From the NCBI RefSeq assembly GCF_026341515.1, contig NZ_JAPEOK010000001.1:1-64000 (forward strand): a stretch of DNA of 64,000 nucleotides. The letters run 5' to 3'. The notes under the pieces are model-generated. The model searched no databases. It saw nothing but the letters and a program-made list of their open reading frames with translations, and was not told the DNA's origin. The position numbers were made by a program, and so were the translations under genes. Origin of the DNA: Streptomyces sp. NBC_00878. Lineage in GTDB: Bacteria; Actinomycetota; Actinomycetes; Streptomycetales; Streptomycetaceae. Below are positions 34,211 to 46,955 of the stretch, one piece after another (within the stretch, counting starts at the first letter, position 1; each line of letters opens with the position of its first letter).

Positions 34211-35043
34211 TTGTCGAGGTGGGTCAGCTCGAACACCTCGGAGACCGGGGAGATCAGGTCCTCGACCGCGGTGGACGTGCCGGACGACTCGATGCTGGTC
34301 AGCACCCGGTACATCGACCTGACCGCGGCCCGCAGGGCGTGGTTGGCGTAGATGACCAAGGACACTCCGGAGCTCTCCGCGTCCGTGAAGTGCCAGTCGT
34401 GGTAGGTGGTGGGCACCACGACCACCGGTGCTCTCGCCTGCCAGGCATCGAGGAACTCGATCACCTCGCGGGGGGAGTCCTTCTTCGAGTGCACCAAGAT
34501 CACGTCGGCACCGGCATCGACATAGGCATGGGCGCGGTGCAGCGCCTCCTGCACGTCGTGTCCGGCGATCAGTGCCTCCGTGCGTGCGACGAGCACGAAG
34601 TCCGGGTCGCGTTGCGCGTTCTTGCCCGCTTCGATCTTCCGGGCGAACTCGTCGACGGCGAGGAGTTCCTGCCGTCGATCGACGAAGCTGTTGGTCTTGG
34701 GGAAGACCTTGTCCTCGATGCAGACCCCCGCGACGCCGGCCGCTTCGTAGCGCTGGACCAGATACGCGACGTTGGGGGCGCCACCGAAACCGGTGTCACA
34801 GTCGGCGAGAATCGGTACCGAGCAGACCGCCGCCATCCGCCCGGCCGCCTCCAGGAAGTCTGCCATCGACAGCAGGCTCATGTCGGGCAGGCCGTTGGCC
34901 GCCGAGATCGTGAAGCTGGAGGCCCACACCCCGTCGAAGCCGCTGATCTCCACCAGGCTCGCGCTCAGCGGATCATGAGCTCCCGCCAACCTGGCGATCT
35001 GCCGGCTCGCGATCAGTTCGCGAAGCTTCGTAGTACTGTTCAT
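34186..35043 (-). CDS. pepM: Phosphoenolpyruvate phosphomutase
   Basis: A 285-aa member of the isocitrate-lyase/PEP mutase superfamily that forms the C-P bond (PEP to phosphonopyruvate). The diagnostic mutase motif EDKx5NS is present as CIEDKVFPKTNSFVDRRQ. The metal-binding segment is ILADCDTGFGGAPNV, and HDPLSASLVEISGFDGVWAS is the usual N-terminus. The ATG at 35043 overlaps the dehydrogenase stop. There is no fused cytidylyltransferase domain, unlike Fom1; a separate one is encoded downstream. Confidence 0.96.
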   Translation of the reverse strand: MNSTTKLRELIASRQIARLAGAHDPLSASLVEISGFDGVWASSFTISAANGLPDMSLLSMADFLEAAGRMAAVCSVPILADCDTGFGGAPNVAYLVQRYEAAGVAGVCIEDKVFPKTNSFVDRRQELLAVDEFARKIEAGKNAQRDPDFVLVARTEALIAGHDVQEALHRAHAYVDAGADVILVHSKKDSPREVIEFLDAWQARAPVVVVPTTYHDWHFTDAESSGVSLVIYANHALRAAVRSMYRVLTSIESSGTSTAVEDLISPVSEVFELTHLDKWLHLEKR

Positions 35044-36140
35044 CAATCCCCCACTCCGGTGTCCTCGACAGGCGTGCCAAGCGGTGCCACACCACACTCC
35101 TCCGCTACGCGCACCAGATCCGTCACGACAGCGGGCCTCAGCGGAATGCCAGCCGCCAGCCGGTGCCGCTCGATTTCGTGCTCGCGCTCGCCGGCGACCA
35201 GGATGCGGTCGTGCCCGCGCGCCTTGGGCGAGGCCCGCAGTTCGTCGAACATCCTGTTGGCCTCGGCCTGGAAGTCCGCGAGCGTGGTCAGTGCGGCCAC
35301 TTGACCGCAGAGGAAGAAGTGACCGAGGCCGGCTCCTTCGGCTCCGTACACGTGGCGTCCCCAGCGAGCACCCGCAAGTGGTCCGCAGAACAGCTCCACC
35401 ACGGTCGCGAGGCCGTATCCCTTGTGCCCACCGTGCGACTCCCCCGAGCCCCCCAGCGGAAGAAGGGCGTAACCCTCGCGGGCTTTCAGGCCCTCCACGA
35501 CCCTCGGGATGTCCGTGGTCGACTCGCCGCTCGGGTCGACCGCCCACCCGGATCGCATGTCCCGCCCTTCTCGATGCAGGCGTTCCAGCTTCCCTCGCGG
35601 GACGACGCTGGTCGCGGCGTCGAACACGAAGGGCTGGTCGGCGTCGGTCGGGAAGGCGACCGCGAGCGGATTCGTCCCGAACATGGGCGTGGCACCGTTG
35701 GTCGGCGCCACCTGCGGTGACGCGTTGGTACCGACGATGGCGAACAGGCCCTGCCGGGCGGCGCGCAGGGCGTAGTAGCCGGCGATGCCGAAGTGGTTCG
35801 ACCGGCGTACGGTCGCCATGCCGATGCCCGTCTCGACGCTTTTCGCGATGGCCATGTCGACCGCCTCGCACGAGGCCGGCTGGCCCAGGCCATTGCCGGC
35901 GTCGAGGGCCACGGTCGCCGCCGTCTCGGCCAGGACGGTGGTCCTGGCATCGGGCAGGATCTTGCCGTCCCGCACTCCGTCGACGTACCTGCACAGTCTG
36001 GCCACGCCGTGACTGTCGACACCGCGCAGGTCCGCTGCCGTCAAAACGTCGGCGACCAGCGCCGCGTCCTCCTTGAGCACGCCGACGGCCAGCAGGCACC
36101 GGCACGTGAAGTCGTGCAGTGATCGGTGGTCAACTCGCAT
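35043..36140 (-). CDS. LDH2/MDH2-type NAD(P)-dependent 2-oxoacid reductase
   Basis: A 365-aa malate/lactate dehydrogenase of the non-Rossmann type. Motifs: AADLRGVDSHGVARLCRYVD, TVRRSNHFGIAGYYALRAA with the catalytic histidine, and GHKGYGLATVVELFCG. Substrates in the family are small 2-oxoacids. Here it could reduce phosphonopyruvate to phosphonolactate, or hydroxypyruvate to glycerate for the glycerate kinase next door. The ATG at 36140 overlaps the kinase stop by 11 bp. Its position between glycerate kinase and PEP mutase links it to early steps, but the true substrate is not readable from sequence. Confidence 0.85.
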   Translation of the reverse strand: MRVDHRSLHDFTCRCLLAVGVLKEDAALVADVLTAADLRGVDSHGVARLCRYVDGVRDGKILPDARTTVLAETAATVALDAGNGLGQPASCEAVDMAIAKSVETGIGMATVRRSNHFGIAGYYALRAARQGLFAIVGTNASPQVAPTNGATPMFGTNPLAVAFPTDADQPFVFDAATSVVPRGKLERLHREGRDMRSGWAVDPSGESTTDIPRVVEGLKAREGYALLPLGGSGESHGGHKGYGLATVVELFCGPLAGARWGRHVYGAEGAGLGHFFLCGQVAALTTLADFQAEANRMFDELRASPKARGHDRILVAGEREHEIERHRLAAGIPLRPAVVTDLVRVAEECGVAPLGTPVEDTGVGD

Positions 36141-37251
36141 GAGGCATCGCTCCATGGGCGAGGGCCGACAGCGCCGCGCGCTCGAACGCGTGCCGGCGCT
36201 CGGCGGTCTCCGCGTTGGCCGGTGTCGGCGGTTCGAGCCCCAGCTCCACGCAGTGGACACCCGAGGGCAGGTCGCCGGCGGGCACCGCCAGCTCGCCGAC
36301 GATGATCACGACAGGCTTGCCCTGCTGCCTGGCCATGGTGGCGACCAGTCCCGGGACCTTGCCGTCCCACGACCCGCGGTCGAACCGTCCCTCGGCCGTG
36401 AGCACCAAGTCCGCGCGCTCGATCTGACCGGCGAGCCCGGCGAGCGAGGCGAAGAACTCGCCTCCGTGGCTGACCGGCGCGTCGAACGCGGCGCGCAGAC
36501 CGGCGGCCAGGCCGCCGCCTGCACCGAGGAACGGCTCGGCCAGCAACGTGTCATCCTGTCGGCCGAGCGCGGCCAGCAGCGCGTCCAGCATGTCGTGCAG
36601 GACCACCGCGTCCGGCGGGGTGATCCCCTTCTGGGCACCGAACCGCTCGATGTTGTGCCGCAGCGGAGTGGACACGTCGCTCAGCACTTCGACGCACACG
36701 TCGCGAAGCAGTTCCACGGCGGGACCGGTGTCGACGCGTCGCACATGCACGAGGTCACGCGGCGTAGGCGTGAGCAACCGGCCGGCGGAGTCGAGAAAGC
36801 GAACTCCCAGTGCGGCAAGGGCACCTGCACCGAAGTCGACCGAGGCGGTTCCGCCCGCCGTGACGACCACGCGAGTCGCTCCCTGCCCGACTGCATGCGC
36901 GATCAGCTGTCCGGTCCCCTTGGTGTTCGCCACGAGGGGTTGCCGGGGACGGCCGGCGACCAGCCGCAGTCCGCTCGCTCGAGCTGTCTCGACGAACGCG
37001 GTTCCGTCGTCCGTCAGGAGGTAGTCCGCCGACACCGGCGCGCCGAGGGGATCCTCGGCCGTCGTCCGGACGCGAGTACCGCCCAGCAGTTCGGCAGCGA
37101 TGTCCAGTGCGCCGTCACCGCCGTCCGACAGCGGGATCGTCACCACGCTGTCCACCAATCCGGTCCGCACCAGGCCGCTCGCCAGCCCTTCACCCACCCA
37201 CCGTGCACCCGGCCCACCGCGGAACGCGTTGGGCGCGACCAGAACTCGCAT
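36130..37251 (-). CDS. Glycerate kinase, GlxK/GarK family
   Basis: A 373-aa kinase that phosphorylates glycerate (to 2-phosphoglycerate in this family). It has MRVLVAPNAFRGG, IPLSDGGDGALDIAAE, FVETARASGL, NTKGTGQLIAHAV, VTAGGTASVDFGAGALAALG and LVLTAEGRFDRGSWDGKVPG, all typical. The usual SLSA after APN is altered to RGGPG. It follows the dioxygenase by 4 bp. 2-Phosphoglycerate is one step from PEP, so it may feed PEP mutase. Alternatively it phosphorylates a glycerate-like phosphonate intermediate. Confidence 0.85.
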   Translation of the reverse strand: MRVLVAPNAFRGGPGARWVGEGLASGLVRTGLVDSVVTIPLSDGGDGALDIAAELLGGTRVRTTAEDPLGAPVSADYLLTDDGTAFVETARASGLRLVAGRPRQPLVANTKGTGQLIAHAVGQGATRVVVTAGGTASVDFGAGALAALGVRFLDSAGRLLTPTPRDLVHVRRVDTGPAVELLRDVCVEVLSDVSTPLRHNIERFGAQKGITPPDAVVLHDMLDALLAALGRQDDTLLAEPFLGAGGGLAAGLRAAFDAPVSHGGEFFASLAGLAGQIERADLVLTAEGRFDRGSWDGKVPGLVATMARQQGKPVVIIVGELAVPAGDLPSGVHCVELGLEPPTPANAETAERRHAFERAALSALAHGAMPHAS

Positions 37252-37255
37252 ACGA

Positions 37256-38140
37256 TCACCGCCCGGCGGTGTGGTGGACTGCTGGCGTTCGCCGAATCCA
37301 CGTCCGGTAGAGCAACCGCGCTCGGCCGGGGTCGGGGTGGTCGTCGAACGTGGTCCTGCCGTGCAGAATCCGCAGGTTGTTGAAGACCGCGAGCTCGCCG
37401 GCGGCCATGCGGCCCTCGACCGCGCTGGCCGGGTCCTCGAGCACCGCGTCGAACGCGTCCAGCGCACCGCGTTGTGTGGGCGTCAGCGGGTCGGCGCCGG
37501 GCTGACCGTGCCCGATCTCGATGTACTGCCGCAGATAGGTCACGGCGTGCCTGTCGTCAGCAGTCCTGAACAGCACGGGTTTGCGCACCGTGGCCGACTC
37601 CCCCGACGCCTGGTCACCCCGTCGGTCGAAGTGGAAGTCCTGTTCCAGCACCGCAAGCGCGTCGGGCCTGTCGGCAAGGAGAGCCCGGAGGCGGTCCACC
37701 GGAACGAGCCTCAACATGCCGCCGGCCTTCGCCGGCCGCACGCACAGGAGGGTGAAGTAGTCCGGCAGCGGGAAGGGCCGCTCCGCGCCGTCGGTGTGGA
37801 GGTGACCTCCGTGCCGCGAGTCCGCGTAGCGAGCCGATCTGCCCTCGCCGACCACAGTGCCGCGGTTGCGCACGGATCTGATCCGCGTGCCCGCTTTATC
37901 CTGGTCCATCACGGTGCCCAACGCCTCGGAGGCCCACAGCAGCACCTGCTCGCAGATGTCCTGTTCGGTCACCTCGAGGCCCGTCATGACCAGAAACCCG
38001 GCGCCCGCGTCAACGTGGTCCCGCACGAGCATCCGCACTCTTTCACGCTCGGACTGGGCCGCACTGCCGTCGAACTCTCCCTGCCGGACGGCGGCGAGGA
38101 AGCCTTCCGACCACCTGTGTCGTTGCCGATCAAAATCCAC
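37256..38140 (-). CDS. TauD/TfdA-type Fe(II)/2-oxoglutarate dioxygenase
   Basis: A 294-aa oxygenase with the iron facial triad: HxD in HGGHLHTDGAERPF and the distal His in ILHGRTTFDDH. An arginine for 2-oxoglutarate follows in RARLLYRTWIRR. TauD-like enzymes hydroxylate, desaturate or otherwise oxidise phosphonates in several pathways (PhnY type, among others). It is the first gene of the long minus-strand operon. Its promoter must lie in 38,141-38,730, where an old MurF fragment occupies part of the space. The reaction may be 1-hydroxylation of 2-aminoethylphosphonate, but the order of steps is unknown. Confidence 0.85.
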   Translation of the reverse strand: MDFDRQRHRWSEGFLAAVRQGEFDGSAAQSERERVRMLVRDHVDAGAGFLVMTGLEVTEQDICEQVLLWASEALGTVMDQDKAGTRIRSVRNRGTVVGEGRSARYADSRHGGHLHTDGAERPFPLPDYFTLLCVRPAKAGGMLRLVPVDRLRALLADRPDALAVLEQDFHFDRRGDQASGESATVRKPVLFRTADDRHAVTYLRQYIEIGHGQPGADPLTPTQRGALDAFDAVLEDPASAVEGRMAAGELAVFNNLRILHGRTTFDDHPDPGRARLLYRTWIRRTPAVHHTAGR

Positions 38141-38389
38141 GCGGGTTCACCTTCGCAGGCTATGGAGTACACGACCGTGGAGCCACTCACATTGGGCGCA
38201 CGCCGTGCGTCCTGCGGGCGCATTAGTCACGTTCCGTGGTTTGCGCTGTTTGGTGCCGTGAAGGGTGGCAGCGTATTCCGGATACCAGGGCGTCCACAAA
38301 GACGCGTTGCCGGAGAGTCCGTAGCGCCCTTGCTCCAGAATGAGCAAGTTCCGTGCACGCTGCTGTTCGGCGAAAGCCATTTGTCCGCT

Positions 38390-38725
38390 CGATGAGTTGC
38401 TGCGGCTGGATGTCGTCGAAGGCATCTTCTACGCCGAGGTGGGCCACTCCGACGTTGAGGGTCCCCGGGTGGTCGCGATGCGCGCGCTCACCGACGGTTC
38501 GGTGCTCACCTTCGGGCGGGCCGGGCACGCCGACGCCTCGGGTCGGGACGGGCTGCCGCTCGTCGATACCCACCAGGCACTCAACGCGTCGGCCGCCGCG
38601 GCGGCGTTGGCACGGTCTCGCTGTCGAAGTGGCGGATGGGGCTGCGCGACCTCGCCCGCGGGGCGACGCTGCTCAACGACTCCTACAACGCCAACCCCGA
38701 CTCGATCCGCGCCGCGCTCGCGTAG
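38390..38725 (+). pseudogene. MurF remnant with frameshifts
   Basis: One plus-strand frame reads [20 protein letters not shown] and [18 protein letters not shown], then [17 protein letters not shown]. After a shift, another frame reads [20 protein letters not shown], then PDSIRAALA and a TAG at 38723-38725. These are MurF domain 2/3 pieces in correct order, with the canonical [15 protein letters not shown] motif. The N-terminal half is missing. It is convergent with the FemX-type gene, 14 bp away. It is not a copy of the intact MurF-like gene at 24-25.6 kb, which has lost this motif. It may derive from a former resistance cassette. Confidence 0.65.
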
Positions 38726-38738
38726 TGGGCTGTGCGGT

Positions 38739-39821
38739 TCAGCGTCCGCGCCGTTTCATATAGAGGTCGAAGACCCGGTAGACCACCGGCCGCAGCGGCA
38801 GGTCCCACTCACCGACGTACGGCACCGCCTGGCCGCCGGTGCCGACTTTGAACTGGACGAGGCCGACGTGCGGGTCCTCCCCGTCCAGCGTCGGCGTGAT
38901 ACCGCGCAGGTCGTAGACATCGCAGCCGGCGGCGGGCGCGTCGCGGATCATCGCCCACTGGCAGGCGTTGGAGCCGCGCAACTCGCGCTTCGCGGTGGCG
39001 GAGGCACCGTAGGCGTACACCGCGTGGGCGCCTACGCGGACCAGGATGGTGGCGGCGACCAAGTCGCCCTGATGGTGGGCCAGGTAGAGCGTGATCCGCT
39101 CGGGGTCCTCGGCGCTCAGCGCCGCGAACATGGTCTCGAAGTAGCGCAGCGGCCGGGGTGTGAAGTGGTCACGCTTGGCGGTGTGCACGTAGAGGTCGTG
39201 AAACGCCTTCAGGTCTTGCGGACCCCCGTCGCCGACCATGACCTCGACGCCCTCCTTGGCCGCCTTCTTGATGTTGCGGCGCCACTGCTGGTTCATGCCC
39301 CTGAGCAACTCGTCCTCGGTCCTGCCTGCCAGCGGGACCTCGTACTTGAACTGCGGATGCCCGACCCCGAACCCGTCCAACGGGTTCTGCGGCAGCCAGC
39401 CCGCGTCCTTCAGCCTGCTGCTCACGCGGGCGCCGACCGGGTCACACCACTGTCCCGGCAGGTCGGTCAGCCGCCGGATGTCCGGGCCGGCGATACCCTC
39501 CTTGACCTGGGCGGCGCTCCAGGTGTCCGTGACCACCGGCGGGCCGAGCCGGATCGCGAACGCCCCGTGATCCTTGAGATACGCCGCCAGCGGATCGAGC
39601 CACGCACCGATGTCACCGCTCCAGTCGATGACCGGGCCCTCGGGCAGATACGCCAGCGTGAAACGGTCGAGCCGCGGCACCGGTCGGTGCAGGACGAGCC
39701 CGGCATCGACCAGGCGCCGGCCGTCGAACCAGCCGAGGGACTCACTGCGCCAATCGGTCTTGACGCGGGCCCACGCCGGGGTCTGCAGAAAGCTGACCGA
39801 CCGCTGGGCCCGCACGAACAC
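38739..39821 (-). CDS. FemABX/VanK-type aminoacyl-tRNA:lipid II transferase
   Basis: A 360-aa peptidoglycan cross-bridge enzyme that would add the first residue (glycine in Streptomyces) to lipid II from charged tRNA. Two GNAT-like halves flank a coiled coil: FLQTPAWARVKTDWRSESLG, DLLRGMNQQWRRNIKKAAKE-type signature (ELLRGMNQQWRRNIKKAAKE), and YDLRGITPTLDGEDPHVGLV, then FKVGTGGQAVPYVGEWDLPL. In glycopeptide-resistant actinomycetes the paralogue VanK accepts D-Ala-D-Lac precursors, so this may be self-resistance. Family N-terminal residues (VVRPISAVEHLVF) are readable upstream but reach a TGA before any start, so the GTG at 39821 may give a slightly shortened protein. Confidence 0.85.
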   Translation of the reverse strand: MFVRAQRSVSFLQTPAWARVKTDWRSESLGWFDGRRLVDAGLVLHRPVPRLDRFTLAYLPEGPVIDWSGDIGAWLDPLAAYLKDHGAFAIRLGPPVVTDTWSAAQVKEGIAGPDIRRLTDLPGQWCDPVGARVSSRLKDAGWLPQNPLDGFGVGHPQFKYEVPLAGRTEDELLRGMNQQWRRNIKKAAKEGVEVMVGDGGPQDLKAFHDLYVHTAKRDHFTPRPLRYFETMFAALSAEDPERITLYLAHHQGDLVAATILVRVGAHAVYAYGASATAKRELRGSNACQWAMIRDAPAAGCDVYDLRGITPTLDGEDPHVGLVQFKVGTGGQAVPYVGEWDLPLRPVVYRVFDLYMKRRGR

Positions 39822-40047
39822 CAGATGCTCGACGGCGCTGATCGGCCTGACGACAAGATTCCCGGCTGCAGTTCACATTGGTTCGCTGGAAGGGTTGTAG
39901 GACATGGCGCCAGTCAATGTAGCGGGGTGTTGCCCGGGCGCAAGCGATTCTCGATACGCCGACGATATGTCACGGCAGCGACCGCCTCCTCCGAACTATC
40001 GCCCCACTCAACCGTGTTGGTCCGGAACTCCGGCGGGTACTTGCAGA
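39822..40047. other. Spacer between antiporter and FemX-type gene
   Basis: About 225 bp. It contains the readable but startless N-terminal codons of the FemX-type gene and probably its promoter. No terminator-like hairpin is evident. Confidence 0.4.
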
Positions 40048-41385
40048 TCAGCGCATGTCGGTTGGCGCCAAGGAACGGGGTGCCGGCGCCGGGATGGGCG
40101 CTCCGCTGCCGAGTTGCGTCTCCAGCCGCTTCGGGAGCGCCCGGCGGTACAGCGGCAGGGCCGCGGCGCTCGTGACAACGGCGACCACGACGAGAACGGA
40201 GAACACCGGCTTGGTGATAAGTCCCTGCGCCAAGCCGATGTTGATGAAGATGAGGATCATCATGCCGCGGGCGTTCATCAGTCCTCCCACGGCGAAGGCC
40301 TCGCGCCAGCTGAAGCGGAGCGTCCTCATGGCCAGGGTGCTGCCGAAGTACTTGCCCGCGAATCCCGCCAGCAACACGGCGACGCCGAACAGCAGGCTGT
40401 CGGCCGAAATGCCCCGCAGGTCGGTGGTGAGACCGGACAGGCAGAAGAAGACGGGCAGCAGCAGCGTGGAGACGGTGTCCATCATCCGGCTGTGCAGCGC
40501 CTGGCGAAACCGCGGGTCACGGGGCATGGCCAGGCCGGCGATGAATCCGCCGAAGACGGAGTAGATGCCGATCAGGTCGGTGAGGTATCCGCAGACGAGC
40601 GGGACGATGACGACGACGTACATCACGCCGGGGCTCAACGTGCCCTGCCGGCCGACGTGCCGCGCCAGCGGCCGCAACAGCCGGTTCACTCCGAACAGCA
40701 TCACGGCGGTGAACAAGAGGCTGTAGCCGATCATGGGGAGAGCGTCGGCGGCCCCGGAACCGGCGTGCACGGCCGTCAGCACGGCCAGGAAGCACCAGGC
40801 CGCCGCGTCGTCGATGGAGGCGGCGACCAGGGACAGCCGCCCCAGGCGGGAGTTCTGCAGACCCCGCTCGTACAGCATTCGGGCCAGCATGGGGAGCGCG
40901 GTGAGGGACAGTGCTCCGCCCACGAAGAGGGCGAACTCCCACCGGCCGACATCCTCGCGCGAGAGGTCGTCCCACATCAGCAGGCCGACGAGACCGCCGA
41001 GGACGAGGGAGGGCAGGAACCCTGAGGCGGCGAGGACCGCCGGGTGGTGCTTGCGATCGGACTCGTGGCGGCCGGGGTCGAGACCGGCACCGACGAGGAA
41101 CATGTAGAGCGTCAGCCCGATGGTGCTCAGGACGTACAGCACCGGCCGTGCGTCCGCCGGGAAGACATCCGCCTGAAGATCGGGCGCCAGCCAGCCGAAC
41201 AGTGTCGGGCCCAGCATGATGCCGCCCACGATCTCGCCGAGTACCCGCGGCTGTCCGAGCATGGCCGCGAGCCGGCCGGCCACGGCCGCTGTCAGCAGGA
41301 TGACCGCCAGTGCGGGAAGCACGTCGAGCGCCAATTCGAGGTTGGTGTCGCTCGCGGCCAAGGACACGTGGTCCTGCATGGGCAT
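40048..41385 (-). CDS. CPA2-type sodium/proton antiporter
   Basis: A 445-aa membrane protein with about 12 helices. It has PRVLGEIVGGIMLGPTLFGW, ASIDDAAAWCFLAVLTAV (paired aspartates of the ion site), YSVFGGFIAGLAMPRDPRF, and FAVGGLMNARGMMILIFINI. AGGAGG lies upstream of ATG 41385; a second Met follows two codons later. An antiporter of this family is a standard member of glycopeptide clusters such as those for balhimycin and A40926, where its role in ion balance or export is not settled. It lies 108 bp after DpgC on the same strand. Confidence 0.9.
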   Translation of the reverse strand: MPMQDHVSLAASDTNLELALDVLPALAVILLTAAVAGRLAAMLGQPRVLGEIVGGIMLGPTLFGWLAPDLQADVFPADARPVLYVLSTIGLTLYMFLVGAGLDPGRHESDRKHHPAVLAASGFLPSLVLGGLVGLLMWDDLSREDVGRWEFALFVGGALSLTALPMLARMLYERGLQNSRLGRLSLVAASIDDAAAWCFLAVLTAVHAGSGAADALPMIGYSLLFTAVMLFGVNRLLRPLARHVGRQGTLSPGVMYVVVIVPLVCGYLTDLIGIYSVFGGFIAGLAMPRDPRFRQALHSRMMDTVSTLLLPVFFCLSGLTTDLRGISADSLLFGVAVLLAGFAGKYFGSTLAMRTLRFSWREAFAVGGLMNARGMMILIFINIGLAQGLITKPVFSVLVVVAVVTSAAALPLYRRALPKRLETQLGSGAPIPAPAPRSLAPTDMR

Positions 41386-41493
41386 GGGGCCTCCTTGAGT
41401 CGGGTGCCGAAGGCTGTCGTCAGTGAGGGACCGGACAGAGGCGGTCGCGGGTGACGTGGGTGGCATGGTCCGTCTCGGCGTACCGGATGTGGT

Positions 41494-43456
<1,963 letters not shown>

Positions 43457-43460
<4 letters not shown>

Positions 43461-44557
43461 CACTGGATCAGCGCCGTTTCGATCGAGGAGCCGGGCCCCA
43501 TGGTCATCAGCACTCCGTAGTCGCCGGGCCGGGCGATGTCCTCCTCGGCGAGTCGCTCGTAGGAGAAGAGGAAGGAGCCGCTGGAGAGATTTCCGTAATC
43601 GCGGAGCACACCGGTGGTGTGCCGGACGTCGTACCGGCTCAGGCCGAGGTTGACCACGACGGCGTCGATCACCTTCTTGCCGCCGGAGTGCACCAGCCAA
43701 TGGCTGATGTCGCTGCGGCGCAGCCCCGTACCGGACAGCAGCCTGTCGACGACGATCTCGGCGTGCGCACCGACCACGTAGGGAATCTGCGGATCGAGGA
43801 AGAAGCTGAACCGGTCCTGGTCCCGGTCCCATTCGTAGCGCATCGCGTCGATCGCGTCGGTGATGAGGTAGCTCGCGGACTTCAGCATGCGTGTGCCGGG
43901 TGCCCGCCCGTCACCGGAGACGACAGCGAGGGCGGCGGATCCGTCGCCGAACAGGCTGTTGACCACCGCGGTCCGCATCGTGCCGTCCAGGGCGTACGCG
44001 GCGGAACACGCCTCGCTGCACAGGACGACGCCGAGCTCACCCGGGTGCGCTGCGGACCAGCCCGCGACCACGTTGAGCGCGTTCAGACCCGCATTGCATC
44101 CCATGCCCACGATGTCCGAACGGCTGCAATGCGGGTCTATACCGAGTTCACGGATGATCAATGCGCTCAGGCCGGGAGTCAGGTAGCCGGTCGAGGTGAC
44201 GCAGCACAGGTGACGCAGGTCCGAGAGCGTCGCTCCCGCCGACTTCAGGCAGGCCTCGAGCGCCCGGCATCCCATGTCGACAGCGATCTTCTTGTGTTTG
44301 TCCAGGAGATCGCCTTGGGGTTCCGATACGCGCACTCCATCGGGGCCTTCCTGCGGCAGCGTGAGAAAGCGCCGTTCGATCGCGCTGTTCAGGAAGACCG
44401 ATCGGACCCTGGGGTCCTCGATGTCGAGGATGTCGAGCAGTTCGGCTTGCGAGTAGGACGTGTCGGACACGGCGGTCCCGACACCTGCGAACCTGGTGAT
44501 CTCGGTGAGTCCGGTGAGGACGGAAGGGTCCGCAACCGGCGCGACAGTGGTAGTCAT
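43457..44557 (-). CDS. dpgA: DpgA, type III polyketide synthase
   Basis: A 366-aa chalcone-synthase-fold enzyme that condenses four malonyl-CoA units toward 3,5-dihydroxyphenylacetyl-CoA. The catalytic cysteine is in SDIVGMGCNAGLNALNVVA, the histidine in ISHWLVHSGGKKVIDAVV and the asparagine in LRDYGNLSSGSFLFSYERL. It ends with TMGPGSSIETALIQW. ATG 44557 gives the standard start MTTTVAPVADPS; the long upstream ORF is shadow. It begins a Dpg operon, with a 137-bp spacer from HmO that probably holds a promoter. Confidence 0.96.
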
Positions 44558-44694
44558 CGGTACATCCAGCCCCAAGTCCTGAGCTTGCTGCGCAACACCG
44601 GCTTTATCTGTGACGCGGTCATTGATCTCACCTTTCGTGTTTCGTCGTGCGTAGGTGGAGGGTGCTTGTGACGCCGGGCCCCTTCCGCGGAGCA

Positions 44695-46865
<2,171 letters not shown>

Positions 46866-46903
46866 CTATTCACAGCATGACTGCGAGGCAATTTCGCATC
46901 AAC

Positions 46904-46920
46904 GGTGTCAAATTGACACC
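46904..46920. promoter_or_regulatory. Inverted repeat upstream of hmaS, operator-like
   Basis: GGTGTCAA-A-TTGACACC is a perfect 8-1-8 repeat in the 126-bp gap between OxyD and HmaS, 75 bp before the HmaS start. It is AT-richer than its surroundings and not terminator-like. TTGACA within it could also be a -35 box, but no good -10 follows. Confidence 0.4.
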
Positions 46921-46955
46921 TCCTCGGCGCAGGCGTCCTGGATACCGGGTCCGGG

